Positions 26,369-34,977 of a DNA stretch of 64,000 bases are shown here, in pieces. The stretch is from UBA10365 sp041441915 (GTDB lineage: Bacteria > Pseudomonadota > Alphaproteobacteria > Rhodobacterales > Rhodobacteraceae). Position 1 is the first letter of the stretch, and each line of letters opens with the position of its first letter. A program made the translations under genes and the position numbers. Under the pieces are notes generated by a model. That model made no database searches. It was not told the DNA's origin and worked only from the letters and a program-made list of their open reading frames with translations. The stretch spans positions 1 through 64,000 of the forward strand of contig JASDRS010000001.1 in NCBI GenBank assembly GCA_041441915.1, in the 5' to 3' direction.

Positions 26369-26503
26369 ATGAAGCGTACCTTTCAACCTTCGAACCTTGT
26401 GCGCTCACGCCGCCACGGATTTCGGGCGCGTATGGCGACTAAAAGTGGTCGTGCAATCCTTACAGCACGTCGTGCTAAGGGCCGCAAAAAACTTTCTGCT
26501 TAA
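26369..26503 (+). CDS. rpmH: 50S ribosomal protein L34
   Basis: Large-subunit protein L34, 44 residues, too short for most gene callers. It begins MKRTFQPSNLVRSRRHGFR and ends GRKKLSA, an unmistakable L34. GGAG precedes the ATG at a 6-base spacing. It is first in rpmH-rnpA-yidD, the order usual in bacteria; dnaA, the neighbour in many species, is not here. Confidence 0.97.
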   Translation: MKRTFQPSNLVRSRRHGFRARMATKSGRAILTARRAKGRKKLSA

Positions 26504-26540
26504 TTTGACTGGCCTTTGGGTCTGAAAATAGGGCTATGTT

Positions 26541-26969
26541 ATGAGACCGTCGATGGATCACGGAACGCAGGCCAAAGGCCAAGTTGCCGTAACTCCTCCA
26601 GCAGTCTTTAATTGTGAGCTGGTAAAAATTTCAAAAATGGCAGAGCGCAGGGATTTTTTACGTGCAGCCAGCGCCAAACGCCAAGCCACTGCTGGTTTTT
26701 TGTTGCAAGCACGCCACCGCAATGATGGGGATGTGGCGTTAAAAGTGGGTTTTACCTGTTCTAAGAAAATTGGTAATGCCGCGACACGTAACCGCGCAAA
26801 GCGCCGCTTGCGCGAAGTTGCCCGCGCCATACTGCCCCAACTGGGACACGAAGGCTGGGACTATGTTCTGGTTGGGCGCCCTCAGGTCACAGTGGCGCGC
26901 CCATTTTCTGACCTTTGCACAGATCTAACCCGCGCCTTAGCGCTACTTCATACTCCTAGCGCCCCATGA
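26541..26969 (+). CDS. rnpA: Ribonuclease P protein component
   Basis: Protein subunit of RNase P, which trims the 5' leader of tRNAs together with the M1 RNA. The RNA-binding RNR motif ATRNRAKRRLREVARAI is at about residue 80, and VGFTCSKKIGNA precedes it. The 142-residue frame has an N-terminal stretch of about 28 residues before KISKMAERRDFL that varies in the family, so the exact start is uncertain. The stop overlaps the yidD start (ATGA). Confidence 0.93.
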   Translation: MRPSMDHGTQAKGQVAVTPPAVFNCELVKISKMAERRDFLRAASAKRQATAGFLLQARHRNDGDVALKVGFTCSKKIGNAATRNRAKRRLREVARAILPQLGHEGWDYVLVGRPQVTVARPFSDLCTDLTRALALLHTPSAP

Positions 26970-27217
26970 CACCTTTGGCTCGCGTACTTGCGCTACCGAT
27001 TAGGGCCTATCGGTTGATTTTATCACCTTGGCTTGGTAATGGCTGCCGTTTTCAGCCCACATGTAGCGCCTATGCCTTGACAGCGCTTGAAATACACGGC
27101 GGCTTTAAAGGTGGTTATCTGACAGCATGGCGCATTTTGCGCTGCAATCCTTGGGGTGGGCAAGGTTGTGATCCCGTACCCGGCACAGATTGTGATCATA
27201 ACCACACCCCTCCCTAA
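26966..27217 (+). CDS. yidD: Membrane protein insertion efficiency factor YidD
   Basis: An 83-residue YidD (haemolysin family) protein that assists Sec/YidC-dependent insertion of inner-membrane proteins. Conserved features are YRLILSPWLGNGCRFQPTCS with the paired cysteines, YALTALEIHG and WRILRCNPWGGQGCDPVP. Four-base overlap with rnpA. In relatives yidC follows after one or two genes; here the intervening genes are dead (27294-28643). Confidence 0.95.
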   Translation: MTPLARVLALPIRAYRLILSPWLGNGCRFQPTCSAYALTALEIHGGFKGGYLTAWRILRCNPWGGQGCDPVPGTDCDHNHTPP

Positions 27218-27293
27218 CGGGGCAGAGCCTGTATAGGCAAGGCAGGCCAAAGCCGTTAGAATCAAATAAACGCTCCAGCCATTGCGAGACCCG

Positions 27294-28143
27294 ATGCTTG
27301 ATAACGCCGAAGATATCTACCCGCTCTTCTATGGTGCACCTCGCACGACCGAATTTAAAAAGCTGCGCAAACGTCTTGTACGCAAAATATGCAACGCGAT
27401 CTAAACCTATGGCATGATCACGCCCAGAACACGCTGGTTTGCATGCCTTTCGGGCTGCAAAGGCAGCTAGACTATGCTGGAAATTTTGCATGAATTGAAA
27501 TAGCACGGCTGACTACCTGTTGTAGCTTTAGGTCTGCAATCTTGAATAAGGCCAACCCAAATTCCTCGCCACAGTTTTGCCCAACTTTTTACAAAAGATG
27601 GGTGTGATGCATTGTACTGAATATCTAAATACCTACGTCTATCGTTACGGAAAAACTGCCCGCAGGCCATACGACGTGTGCGCTATGCTCGCGATTGTGG
27701 CGGGGCAGTTTATACCGTACTGCTCGCAAAGAAGGCTGCAGCGCCGTCGTGCTTGGACATCAGCACGATGACATTTTAGAGACTTTTTTACGAACCTATT
27801 TAATGGCGGCCAACTGGCTGCGATGCAACCAAAGTTATTTAATGAAGATGGTGTTTTGCTCGTTTACCGGCCGTTGGTATTTGTGGTTGAGGAAAATTAT
27901 TAAAAATTCGTGGCGAGCATGCAGTATCCAATCACACCATATGACCTGTGCGTCTTACAATACGACTTGCAGTATCAACAGGTTAAGGCCATCCTGGACA
28001 AAGGAGAGACCTAGTCCCCAGGCTGGTGGCAAGTGATGTTTCGCGCCTTGATGAATGCAGAGCCACCACATTTACTTGATAAAAATTTATTTGATTTTGA
28101 ACAGCTTTCTTTGGCATCGCAGGCAGGTGTTCCAAACAAATAG
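27294..28143 (+). pseudogene. ttcA: Decayed tRNA 2-thiocytidine synthetase gene ttcA
   Basis: The whole length of TtcA can be followed through stops and shifts: MLDNAEDIYPLFYGAPRTTE, EFKKLRKRLVRKI, then a P-loop altered from SGGKDS to SGCKGS with stops on both sides, LEILHELK, FLQKMGV, GSLYRTARKEGCSAVVLGH, DDILETF, FNGGQLAAMQPKLFNEDG, LVYRPLVFVVEENY, MQYPITP, and FRALMNAEPPHLLDKNLFD up to TAG. About eight internal stops plus several frameshifts mean no functional enzyme. The s2C32 tRNA modification would be lost unless another copy exists. The ATP-binding motif damage is seen directly. Confidence 0.88.
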
Positions 28144-28643
28144 TTTTAAAATCTGTCAATGTTAAAAAAATCGCTTGGATTAGGGACCTATGGTGTGCCC
28201 GTTAAAACCCGATCACAAAAACTTAGAATTAATTCGTGGCTTTATTAAAAATACAACTCATGGTGAAACACAAAAAAAATCGTGGTGGACCTGATCCATT
28301 TGGCCAAACCTGTAGGGCTCGAGGCCTAGGCTGGAGAGGTCGAAACGGCCGATGCAAAGACCGCAATTAGCAAAATGGGCTCCTTTCATCTACAGGGTCT
28401 TCATTTCATCTACAGGGCCTTCATTTGTTGCACCCCATGTCCCTTGAAAATATCTTTAAATTTTTACATGATTTTCAACCGCCCCACCAGTTGGGTGTGG
28501 TCGCCAACGGATAGATGTTAGCGTTTAAATTACGGCAAATTTCCGCCAATCAAGAGTTTCACCCAAAACAATTACGCGGCCAGGCCTTCAAAGAAGGAAA
28601 AGCCCTTGACCTTTGCCGCCCCATTCTGTTGAACCAGCGCTGA
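28144..28643 (+). pseudogene. Remnant of an EAL-domain (c-di-GMP phosphodiesterase) gene
   Basis: C-terminal pieces of an EAL domain: LKKIAWIRDL (compare LKIDxSFIRDL), NLELIRGFI, VVDLIHLAKPVGLEA-stop-AGEVETADA (the family VAEGVET block), and KMGSFHLQGLHL (compare MG-xx-LQGYxF). Then come HPMSLENIFKFL and a stop after VVANG; the same frame continues to TGA at 28641. The N-terminal catalytic half with the EAL tripeptide is missing. A 20-base tandem duplication (28384-28423) shifts the frame. The assignment rests on short motifs, so moderate confidence. Confidence 0.6.
28384..28423. repeat. 20-bp tandem duplication in the EAL remnant
   Basis: TTTCATCTACAGGGTCTTCA is followed directly by the same 20 bases with one change (GGGCC for GGGTC). 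Twenty is not a multiple of three, so the duplication itself is a frameshift; removing one copy rejoins KMGSFHLQGLH with LLHPMSLEN. Confidence 0.9.
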
Positions 28644-28668
28644 AGATGCATTGAAGGGCACGACTGAT

Positions 28669-30492
28669 ATGGACGACCAGAACAAGAACCTTTTGCTGGC
28701 AACCGGACTTAGTTTTCTGGTTATCGTGGGGTGGTTTTTGCTATTTCCACCAGAGCCCACAAGACCCGTGCTTGAAGCACCCGTTCAAACACTGCAAGCT
28801 CAAGCCCCTGTTGCGGCCACCGCGTCTACTTTAGCGCCGGTACTTACCGTGGCCACTTCAGCGCGGATAGCTATTGAAACTCCTGAACTTCAAGGCACGG
28901 TTTCGACACTTGGTGGCCGCATAGACGACCTGTCGCTACGAAATTATAATGTGTCACTCGATGATGGTTCTGATATTGTTCAGCTCTTTCGTCCCGTTGG
29001 CCAAGAGAGTGCTTTCTATACTTTTTTCGGTTGGGCCCCTGCTGGTGCATGGGCAGCTTCAGATCTGCCTAACGCCGATACAGAATGGGCGATTAAATAT
29101 GGAAGAGTGCTGACGCCGCAATCTCCAATCACGCTGAATTGGGACAACGGCAAAGGCCTCACTTTTGAGCGTGAGATTTCGGTTGACGAAAAGTTTATGT
29201 TTTTTGTCACAGATCGTGTGGTTAACAATACATCTGCACCTGTGTCCTTGGCACATTACGGGATCATCGCCCGGCACGGCATGCCAGAAGGATTACAGAA
29301 CTTCTTTATCTTGCACGAAGGAGCCGTTGGCCGCGCTGATGGCGTATTGACCGAAACAGACTATAAAGACATAACCAAACTTACCATCGACGCGCGCGAA
29401 GGTTTCCCAGCTGAAACAACCCTAGCCCAAACAGACGGCTGGATTGGCTTTACAGACCACTATTGGATGGCCACATTAATACCAAACCAAGGTACGCCTT
29501 TTACCTCGGTCGTCAAATATGTTCCGAGTGCCGATATCTACCAAGCCGAAACGCGCCAGCCTTTGCTGACAGTAGCCCCAGGCAGGATTGGCGAAAGTTC
29601 TGCGCGGCTTTTTGCAGGTGCAAAAGAATGGGAAGCCATCCGCAATTACGAAAAAAGTGGCGTTTCAGGGTTTTTAAAAAGTATCGATTGGGGCTGGTTT
29701 GAATTCTTAACAAAACCAATTTTCTTCGTTTTGCATTGGCTTAACGCGCTCATTGGCAACATGGGTCTGGCGATCATCGCACTTACCATCGTACTTAAAG
29801 CGCTAGTTTTACCTTTGGCGTATAAATCCTACGTGTCGATGGCGCGGATGAAAGAATTACAGCCCGAGGTCGAAGCTTTAAAAGCGCGCTCTGGTGAAGA
29901 TAAGCAAAAAATGCAGCGAGAAATGATGGCCCTTTATAAAGAGAAAAAGGTTAACCCCGCTGCAGGCTGCCTCCCAGTCCTGATCCAAATACCGATCTTC
30001 TTTTCGCTTTATAAGGTTATTTTTGTCACTTTAGAATTACGCCACAAGCCTTTCTTTGGCTGGATTAAAGATCTTTCAGCGCCTGATAGTTCCACCATTT
30101 ATAACCTTTTTGGGATTTTTCCATGGGGGGGAGCCGAAGCTGGCACAATGATGGCCACAATTTTCATTGGCATATTGCCAATCTTACTGGGCATTTCGAT
30201 GTGGTTGCAGCAAAAACTCAACCCAGCACCCGCTGATCCAACCCAAGCCATGATCTTTGCTTGGATGCCATGGGTATTCATGTTCATGCTTGGCAGCTTT
30301 GCCAGTGGCTTGGTTATCTACTGGATCACCAACAACACCATCACCTTTATGCAGCAATATGCCATCATGCGCGGCCACGGGCACAAGCCAGCAATTTTTG
30401 ACAATATCAAAAAAAGCTTTCGCAAAAAGCCTTTGGCCGAAGTTGGCGCAAAAAAGCCTGCAAACCAAAGCCGCGCACCAAAGAAAAAATAA
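28669..30492 (+). CDS. yidC: Membrane protein insertase YidC
   Basis: Inner-membrane insertase, 607 residues. The N-terminal helix (LLLATGLSFLVIVGWFLLFPP) is followed by a large periplasmic domain to about residue 345, as in Gram-negative YidC. The conserved five-helix core begins KSYVSMARMKELQPEVEALK, whose coiled coil is cytoplasmic, and continues with AAGCLPVLIQIPIFFSLYKV and the later helices. A Lys/Arg-rich C-terminal tail may contact ribosomes. The ATG at 28669 is chosen, with AAGGG about 10 bases upstream; a TTG at 28651 is unlikely. Confidence 0.96.
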   Translation: MDDQNKNLLLATGLSFLVIVGWFLLFPPEPTRPVLEAPVQTLQAQAPVAATASTLAPVLTVATSARIAIETPELQGTVSTLGGRIDDLSLRNYNVSLDDGSDIVQLFRPVGQESAFYTFFGWAPAGAWAASDLPNADTEWAIKYGRVLTPQSPITLNWDNGKGLTFEREISVDEKFMFFVTDRVVNNTSAPVSLAHYGIIARHGMPEGLQNFFILHEGAVGRADGVLTETDYKDITKLTIDAREGFPAETTLAQTDGWIGFTDHYWMATLIPNQGTPFTSVVKYVPSADIYQAETRQPLLTVAPGRIGESSARLFAGAKEWEAIRNYEKSGVSGFLKSIDWGWFEFLTKPIFFVLHWLNALIGNMGLAIIALTIVLKALVLPLAYKSYVSMARMKELQPEVEALKARSGEDKQKMQREMMALYKEKKVNPAAGCLPVLIQIPIFFSLYKVIFVTLELRHKPFFGWIKDLSAPDSSTIYNLFGIFPWGGAEAGTMMATIFIGILPILLGISMWLQQKLNPAPADPTQAMIFAWMPWVFMFMLGSFASGLVIYWITNNTITFMQQYAIMRGHGHKPAIFDNIKKSFRKKPLAEVGAKKPANQSRAPKKK

Positions 30493-30551
30493 GCCCCCAC
30501 GCTGCCTAGATTGAACCCAAATGCGGCGCGGAATTTCAGACTGGTACAAAT

Positions 30552-31202
30552 ATGAAATTGCCATTTCCACTTGCTGCTGAACAAGAATTCACCGTGCGTG
30601 AAGCAGGACGGCTACTTTTTGCAGGCCCTGTCGATTTCGTCAAAGGCGTGGTCGCCATGTCAGGCCTGCCCCCCGCTGATCGCGTGGAGTTTTGCTTTGC
30701 GGGCCGCTCCAATGTTGGTAAATCCAGCTTAATCAATGCACTCACGGGGCGAAAATCATTGGCCCGCGCCTCGAACACGCCTGGGCGGACGCAAGAGATT
30801 AACTATTTTGCCTTGGGCACTGCGCGCTATATGGTCGATCTTCCGGGCTATGGCTACGCAGAAGCTCCGTTGGCAATCGTGGAAAAATGGCAAAGGCTGC
30901 TGAGATCCTATCTAGCAGGGCGTCAAACCCTGCGCCGTGCCTTTGTGTTGATTGACACGCGCCATGGAGTGAAAGCGGTTGATGATGAAATAATGACCCT
31001 TCTTGACCAGTCTGCTGTGAACTTCCAAGTAGTCATGACCAAGGCCGACAAGGTCAGCTTTGCCGTCCAAGAGACCAACATAGACCAAGTGCGCGGCGCC
31101 TTAACCAAACATCCCGCAGCCTATCCAGAATTGGTTGTGACCAGTTCTGAAAAAGGTGACGGGATCGAAAATCTGCGCTCGATCATTGTAGGCTTGCAGT
31201 AG
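30552..31202 (+). CDS. yihA: Ribosome biogenesis GTP-binding protein EngB (YihA/YsxC)
   Basis: A 216-residue TRAFAC GTPase needed for late 50S assembly. G1 is GRSNVGKSSLINAL, G2 is around RTQEINYF, G3 is DLPGYGYAEAP, G4 is TKADKV, and G5 is near TSSEKGDG. It lies 59 bases after yidC on the same strand and converges with the SDR gene, one base apart at the ends. Confidence 0.95.
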   Translation: MKLPFPLAAEQEFTVREAGRLLFAGPVDFVKGVVAMSGLPPADRVEFCFAGRSNVGKSSLINALTGRKSLARASNTPGRTQEINYFALGTARYMVDLPGYGYAEAPLAIVEKWQRLLRSYLAGRQTLRRAFVLIDTRHGVKAVDDEIMTLLDQSAVNFQVVMTKADKVSFAVQETNIDQVRGALTKHPAAYPELVVTSSEKGDGIENLRSIIVGLQ

Positions 31203-31203
31203 A

Positions 31204-31947
31204 CTAGACATGCTGTGCGCCGTTAACCTCGATCTCAGAGCCAGAAATATAGCTTGCCTGCTCAGAGCATAAAAACCAAATAGCATCGGCCACTTCATTG
31301 GGTTGCCCCAAACGCCTAAGCGGCAGCTTTTCAACAATTTTGTCTGTGCCAGGCGACAATATTTGCGTTTCCACCTCGCCTGGCGCTATAGCATTTACCC
31401 GCACACCCAATGGACCAAAGTCATGCGCCATCTCGCGCGTCAAAGCGGCAAGTGCGGCTTTTGACGTCGCATAAGCAGCGCCCCCAAATGGATGTACCCT
31501 GACCCCTGCTATGGACGTTACATTCACAACTGCCCCCTTAGTGGCAGCTAATTCATCCTTCAAACCCCGCGCCAAAATGACGGAGGCAAAGAAGTTCACA
31601 TGAAACACTTGCCCCCAAGTCCGCAAATCAGTGTCAAGAGTACTTAAACGACTGCCGCCTTCACCTTTAGGCGAAATTCCAGCGTTATTGACTAGGGCAT
31701 GCAACCTACCATTGATTTTTGCCTTGATGGTGTCAATCGCGGCGATGGTTCTATTGGGGTCGGCCAAGTCGACCTGAATGTGATTTGCCTCGCCCCCTGG
31801 CCAAGGGCAGCGCGCATCAAACGGATGCCGCGAGCATGTCAAAACCCGCCAACCTTCTGCCGAAAAACGTTTGACCGTGGCATGTCCTATTCCGCGACTG
31901 GCCCCCGTTAACAGCAACGTCTTTTGTTCGCTCATTTTCATCCCCAT
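31204..31947 (-). CDS. Short-chain dehydrogenase/reductase
   Basis: Classical SDR oxidoreductase of 247 residues using NAD(P). The cofactor motif is TGASRGIG, NNAGIS stabilises the fold, and the catalytic Ser-Tyr-Lys set is NVTSIAG followed by YATSKAAL. The C terminus YISGSEIEVNGAQHV is typical of FabG-like members. The substrate is unknown. Start at 31947 is preferred because GGGAG lies 9 bases upstream; 31941 and 31935 are also possible, and a longer frame to 32046 has no family match. Divergent from argB. Confidence 0.88.
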   Translation of the reverse strand: MGMKMSEQKTLLLTGASRGIGHATVKRFSAEGWRVLTCSRHPFDARCPWPGGEANHIQVDLADPNRTIAAIDTIKAKINGRLHALVNNAGISPKGEGGSRLSTLDTDLRTWGQVFHVNFFASVILARGLKDELAATKGAVVNVTSIAGVRVHPFGGAAYATSKAALAALTREMAHDFGPLGVRVNAIAPGEVETQILSPGTDKIVEKLPLRRLGQPNEVADAIWFLCSEQASYISGSEIEVNGAQHV

Positions 31948-32079
31948 GGTAATGCTCCCAACGATGGGTCTCAACCATCGGGCTGAACCTAGACGAGCAG
32001 CACAAAATAGCAAGCCATTGCCAAAGATCTTGGCAGCAGCCCTCAAAAGCGGTAACAGGGCTTAATATTAGGTCATTCA

Positions 32080-32988
32080 ATGAAACGACAGACAGCACAT
32101 ATGACAGATTCGGTTGCCACCGTAAAAACATTGTCCATCGCTTTGCCCTATTTGCAGCGCTACGCGGGGGCCGTGGTTGTGGTTAAATTTGGGGGCAACG
32201 CAATGGGCGATGATGCCGCCATGGCTGAATTCGCGCGCGACATCGTGCTGATGCGACAAGTGGGAGTGAACCCCGTGATCGTGCATGGCGGTGGACCAAT
32301 GATTAATGAAATGCTTGCTAAACTTGGCATAAAAAGCCGCTTTATCCGCGGCAAACGCGTGACCGATAAAGCCACAGTTGAAGTGGTGGAAATGATTCTT
32401 TCAGGCCTGATCAATAAACGCATTGTGCAAGCTATCAATGATCAAGGCGGGCGAGCTGTTGGGATTTCGGGCAAAGATGACAATCTTATGGTTTGCGTGC
32501 CCGATGATCCAGAATTGGGCTTTGTGGGTCGCCCAGTTGAGATGAATGTCCAAATTCTTCGCGATCTTTATAATGCGGGTATGATCCCGGTTGTAGCGCC
32601 CGTGGCTGCGGGCATGGAAGCCAACGAGACCTTCAACGTCAACGGCGACACGGCAGCGGGTGCTATTGCGGGGGCGCTTAAAGCCGATCGTCTGCTTTTG
32701 TTAACCGATGTGCCAGGGGTTAAAGATCAGTCAGGCGAAGTGGTTACCCAACTAAACCCCAATCAAGTACGCGACCTGACAACCCAGGGCGTGATTTCGG
32801 GCGGCATGATACCTAAAACCGAAACTGCGCTAGAGGCGCTGGAACAAGGTGTGCGCGCTGTGGTCATCTTGGATGGCCGAATTTCCAACGCCTGTTTGAT
32901 GGAACTGTTCACCGACCATGGTGCGGGATCACTAATCCGATCAACCGACCCGAGAGTTAAGCCTCGCACCGCCCCCTCGAATCGCTAG
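32080..32988 (+). CDS. argB: Acetylglutamate kinase
   Basis: Second enzyme of arginine synthesis, phosphorylating N-acetylglutamate; 302 residues of the amino-acid kinase family. KFGGNAMGDD holds the phosphate-binding Lys and Gly-Gly, VIVHGGGPMIN is the second glycine motif, and FNVNGDTAAGAIAGALKADRLLLLTDVPGV shows the acetylglutamate and nucleotide sites, read by residues N-x-N-G-D. The N-terminal helix before residue 25 suggests the hexameric, arginine-inhibited class. The start at 32080 has AGG 7 bases upstream; 32101 is an alternative. Other arg genes are not in the window. Confidence 0.95.
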   Translation: MKRQTAHMTDSVATVKTLSIALPYLQRYAGAVVVVKFGGNAMGDDAAMAEFARDIVLMRQVGVNPVIVHGGGPMINEMLAKLGIKSRFIRGKRVTDKATVEVVEMILSGLINKRIVQAINDQGGRAVGISGKDDNLMVCVPDDPELGFVGRPVEMNVQILRDLYNAGMIPVVAPVAAGMEANETFNVNGDTAAGAIAGALKADRLLLLTDVPGVKDQSGEVVTQLNPNQVRDLTTQGVISGGMIPKTETALEALEQGVRAVVILDGRISNACLMELFTDHGAGSLIRSTDPRVKPRTAPSNR

Positions 32989-32991
32989 GGC

Positions 32992-33786
32992 ATGGCACAG
33001 GAAACAATCTTGCGATTAAGCATTTTTTTGGTACTTTTTACAGCTCTGGCGGTTCTGGAACTGATTATTCCCAAAAGATCCGAGCGGCCAATGCGCTGGC
33101 ACCGGTGGGCAACCAACCTGTCTTTAGTCTTTATTGATCAACTGGCGATACGGCTTTGGGCCATTTTGATTCCACTTTTGGCCATTGGTGCAGCGGTTGA
33201 TGCCACCAATATGGGCTGGGGCCTTTTCAATCTTTTGGCACTGCCCCACTGGCTAGAAGCTTTTTTGGCAATTTTAGCTTTAGACTTCGCAATTTGGACC
33301 CAGCATTTGGTTAGCCATAAAGTGCCGTTATTGTGGCGCTTTCACAAAGTACACCATGCCGACAAAGATATGGATGTTACCACAGCTTTGCGATTCCATC
33401 CGTTTGAAATTGCTGCTTCGATGGTGCTTAAGATCGGGGTTATCTATCTAATTGGGCCAGCGGCTTGGACGGTGTTAGTTTTTGAAATTTTACTCAGTGC
33501 AACGGCCATGTTTACACATGCCAATATTGCGCTTGCGCCATGGCTCGACCAAAACTTGCGCAAAGTGATCGTGACGCCAGATATGCACCGCATCCACCAC
33601 GCGCCCGAGCGATCTGATCATGACAGTAATTACGGCTTTTTTCTTGCTGTTTGGGACAGGGTATTTGCCACCTATCGCGTCAAGACCTCCAGCCTGAATG
33701 CGTTAGAGGTCGGCTTGATCTGGCCCAAGGAAAAGGCGGCGAAGCTAACTTTTGCCCTTTTTCTACCATTCTTTAGACAAAAATGA
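32992..33786 (+). CDS. Sterol desaturase/fatty acid hydroxylase family protein
   Basis: A 264-residue membrane di-iron enzyme of the FA_hydroxylase superfamily. The histidine boxes are HLVSH, HKVHH and HRIHH with a further His in FTHANIA, matching the eight-histidine pattern. Four hydrophobic segments surround them. The substrate cannot be deduced; carotenoid, ornithine-lipid and sterol-like substrates are all known in the superfamily. It starts 3 bases after the argB stop and its end overlaps the following ferredoxin pseudogene by four bases, so it lies in one operon. Confidence 0.88.
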   Translation: MAQETILRLSIFLVLFTALAVLELIIPKRSERPMRWHRWATNLSLVFIDQLAIRLWAILIPLLAIGAAVDATNMGWGLFNLLALPHWLEAFLAILALDFAIWTQHLVSHKVPLLWRFHKVHHADKDMDVTTALRFHPFEIAASMVLKIGVIYLIGPAAWTVLVFEILLSATAMFTHANIALAPWLDQNLRKVIVTPDMHRIHHAPERSDHDSNYGFFLAVWDRVFATYRVKTSSLNALEVGLIWPKEKAAKLTFALFLPFFRQK

Positions 33787-34449
33787 TCAAAGTTGGGCTC
33801 GATCAGGTACACGCACTTGCCAAAGCCGAAGGGCTGGACGTGCTGGGCGGGTCTGAACCGGCAGACGATAACTTCGCCCATTTACCCTTAGATACCCATT
33901 ACCTTATGCTACTTGGCCCTGCACGGACAGGTTTTTGGCCACATTTCATGCAAACTCCCGAATGGCAAGCTGGCTTTCCCGATCCGATGGACCTGTGGTC
34001 GGCCCGCGTGATTAGCGCTATGGCCATGGATCTGGGCGGACGGGCCCTTTTCCCCTTTGGCGGTTCGCCGTACTTACCTTTTTACACATGAGCGCTTCGC
34101 TCGGGACGTGCTTGGGAAAGTCCCGTGAAGCTTTTAGTGCATGATCAAGCCAGCCTTTTGGTATCATATCGCGGCGCAATTGCTTTACCCTATAGGCTTG
34201 ATTTGCCCCGTGGCGGCCCAACACCGTGCGTCAGCTGCACAAAGCAGCCTTGCAAGACCGCCTGCCCCGCTGGCGCCCTTTCTTTCAAGCGGCTATGATG
34301 TTGAGGGGTGTAAGGCCTATTTGAACACGTCTGAGGGCCAATCTTGCCTATCGAACGGCTGTGCTGTGCGTGGCGCTTGCCCTGTGACACATGCCTATGC
34401 AAGAATGACAGGACATTCAGCTTATCACATGGGGATTTTCAACCGATGA
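33783..34449 (+). pseudogene. Disrupted 4Fe-4S ferredoxin-like gene
   Basis: The frame starts at 33783 (MIKVGLDQVHALAKAEGL) and runs to ALFPFGGSPYLPFYT, then meets TGA at 34089-34091 where relatives have a Trp (compare PFxxWALKSGRAW). The same frame continues ALRSGRAWESPVKLLVHDQ and LLVSYRGAIALPYRL to the cluster motif CVSCTKQPCKTACPAGA. A frameshift near 34270-34285 moves the end into another frame: SSGYDVEGCKAYLNTSEG up to GIFNR. One stop and one shift inactivate a protein of about 220 residues. Both flanking genes are intact and overlap it by four bases. Confidence 0.8.
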
Positions 34450-34952
34450 CCAAGCGACTGATCCTAACCCGCCACGCGAAATCTAGCTGGGATGATCCAA
34501 ATACTTTGGATCATGGCCGCCCCTTAAACGCGCGCGGCAAAGCCGCAGCGGCAGACCTAGGATCTTGGCTTTTTTCGCGCGACTATACCCCATCTGAAGT
34601 CTTATGCTCAGACGCCGTCCGCACAAGTGAGACATGGTCATGCATCATGCCCTCTTTGCCCCCAACAGCGCTTTTAAACATTAAACCTGCGCTTTATAAC
34701 GCCGGGCCAGACGTGGTTTTGGCCGTGTTGCGCCGCGCAAGTGCAAATGTGGTGATGATTATTGGACATAATCCTGGAATGGCCGAGTTTGCCAGCCGCA
34801 TAGTCCTAAACGCGCCGTTGAACCACGCCTTTAGCAACTACCCAACTGGTGCAACTTTGGTGTGCGACTTTAACGTCGATGCCTGGTCAGACATTTCATA
34901 TGGCATGGGAAATTACTTAGATTTTATAGTGCCTCGCGAAATCGAACTTTGA
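34446..34952 (+). CDS. Histidine phosphatase family protein (SixA-like)
   Basis: A 168-residue phosphatase of the histidine-acid branch. The catalytic motif is LTRHAKSSWDD at the N terminus (RHAKS), and the second active-site His is in MIIGHNPGMAEFA at about residue 105. The length and RHAKS pattern resemble SixA, which dephosphorylates histidine phosphotransfer domains, but the substrate here is unknown. The start at 34446 overlaps the ferredoxin pseudogene stop (ATGA); a longer frame from 34344 is the ferredoxin tail read out of frame. Confidence 0.88.
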   Translation: MTKRLILTRHAKSSWDDPNTLDHGRPLNARGKAAAADLGSWLFSRDYTPSEVLCSDAVRTSETWSCIMPSLPPTALLNIKPALYNAGPDVVLAVLRRASANVVMIIGHNPGMAEFASRIVLNAPLNHAFSNYPTGATLVCDFNVDAWSDISYGMGNYLDFIVPREIEL

Positions 34953-34977
34953 TTATTTCTCGCAGAACTCACCTTGG

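Noticed and set aside
33783..34449. TGA in the ferredoxin-like gene as a recoded (selenocysteine or readthrough) codon
   Set aside because: Other genes in the window stop normally at TGA, the position expects Trp, and a second independent frameshift downstream breaks the same gene, so decay explains it better.
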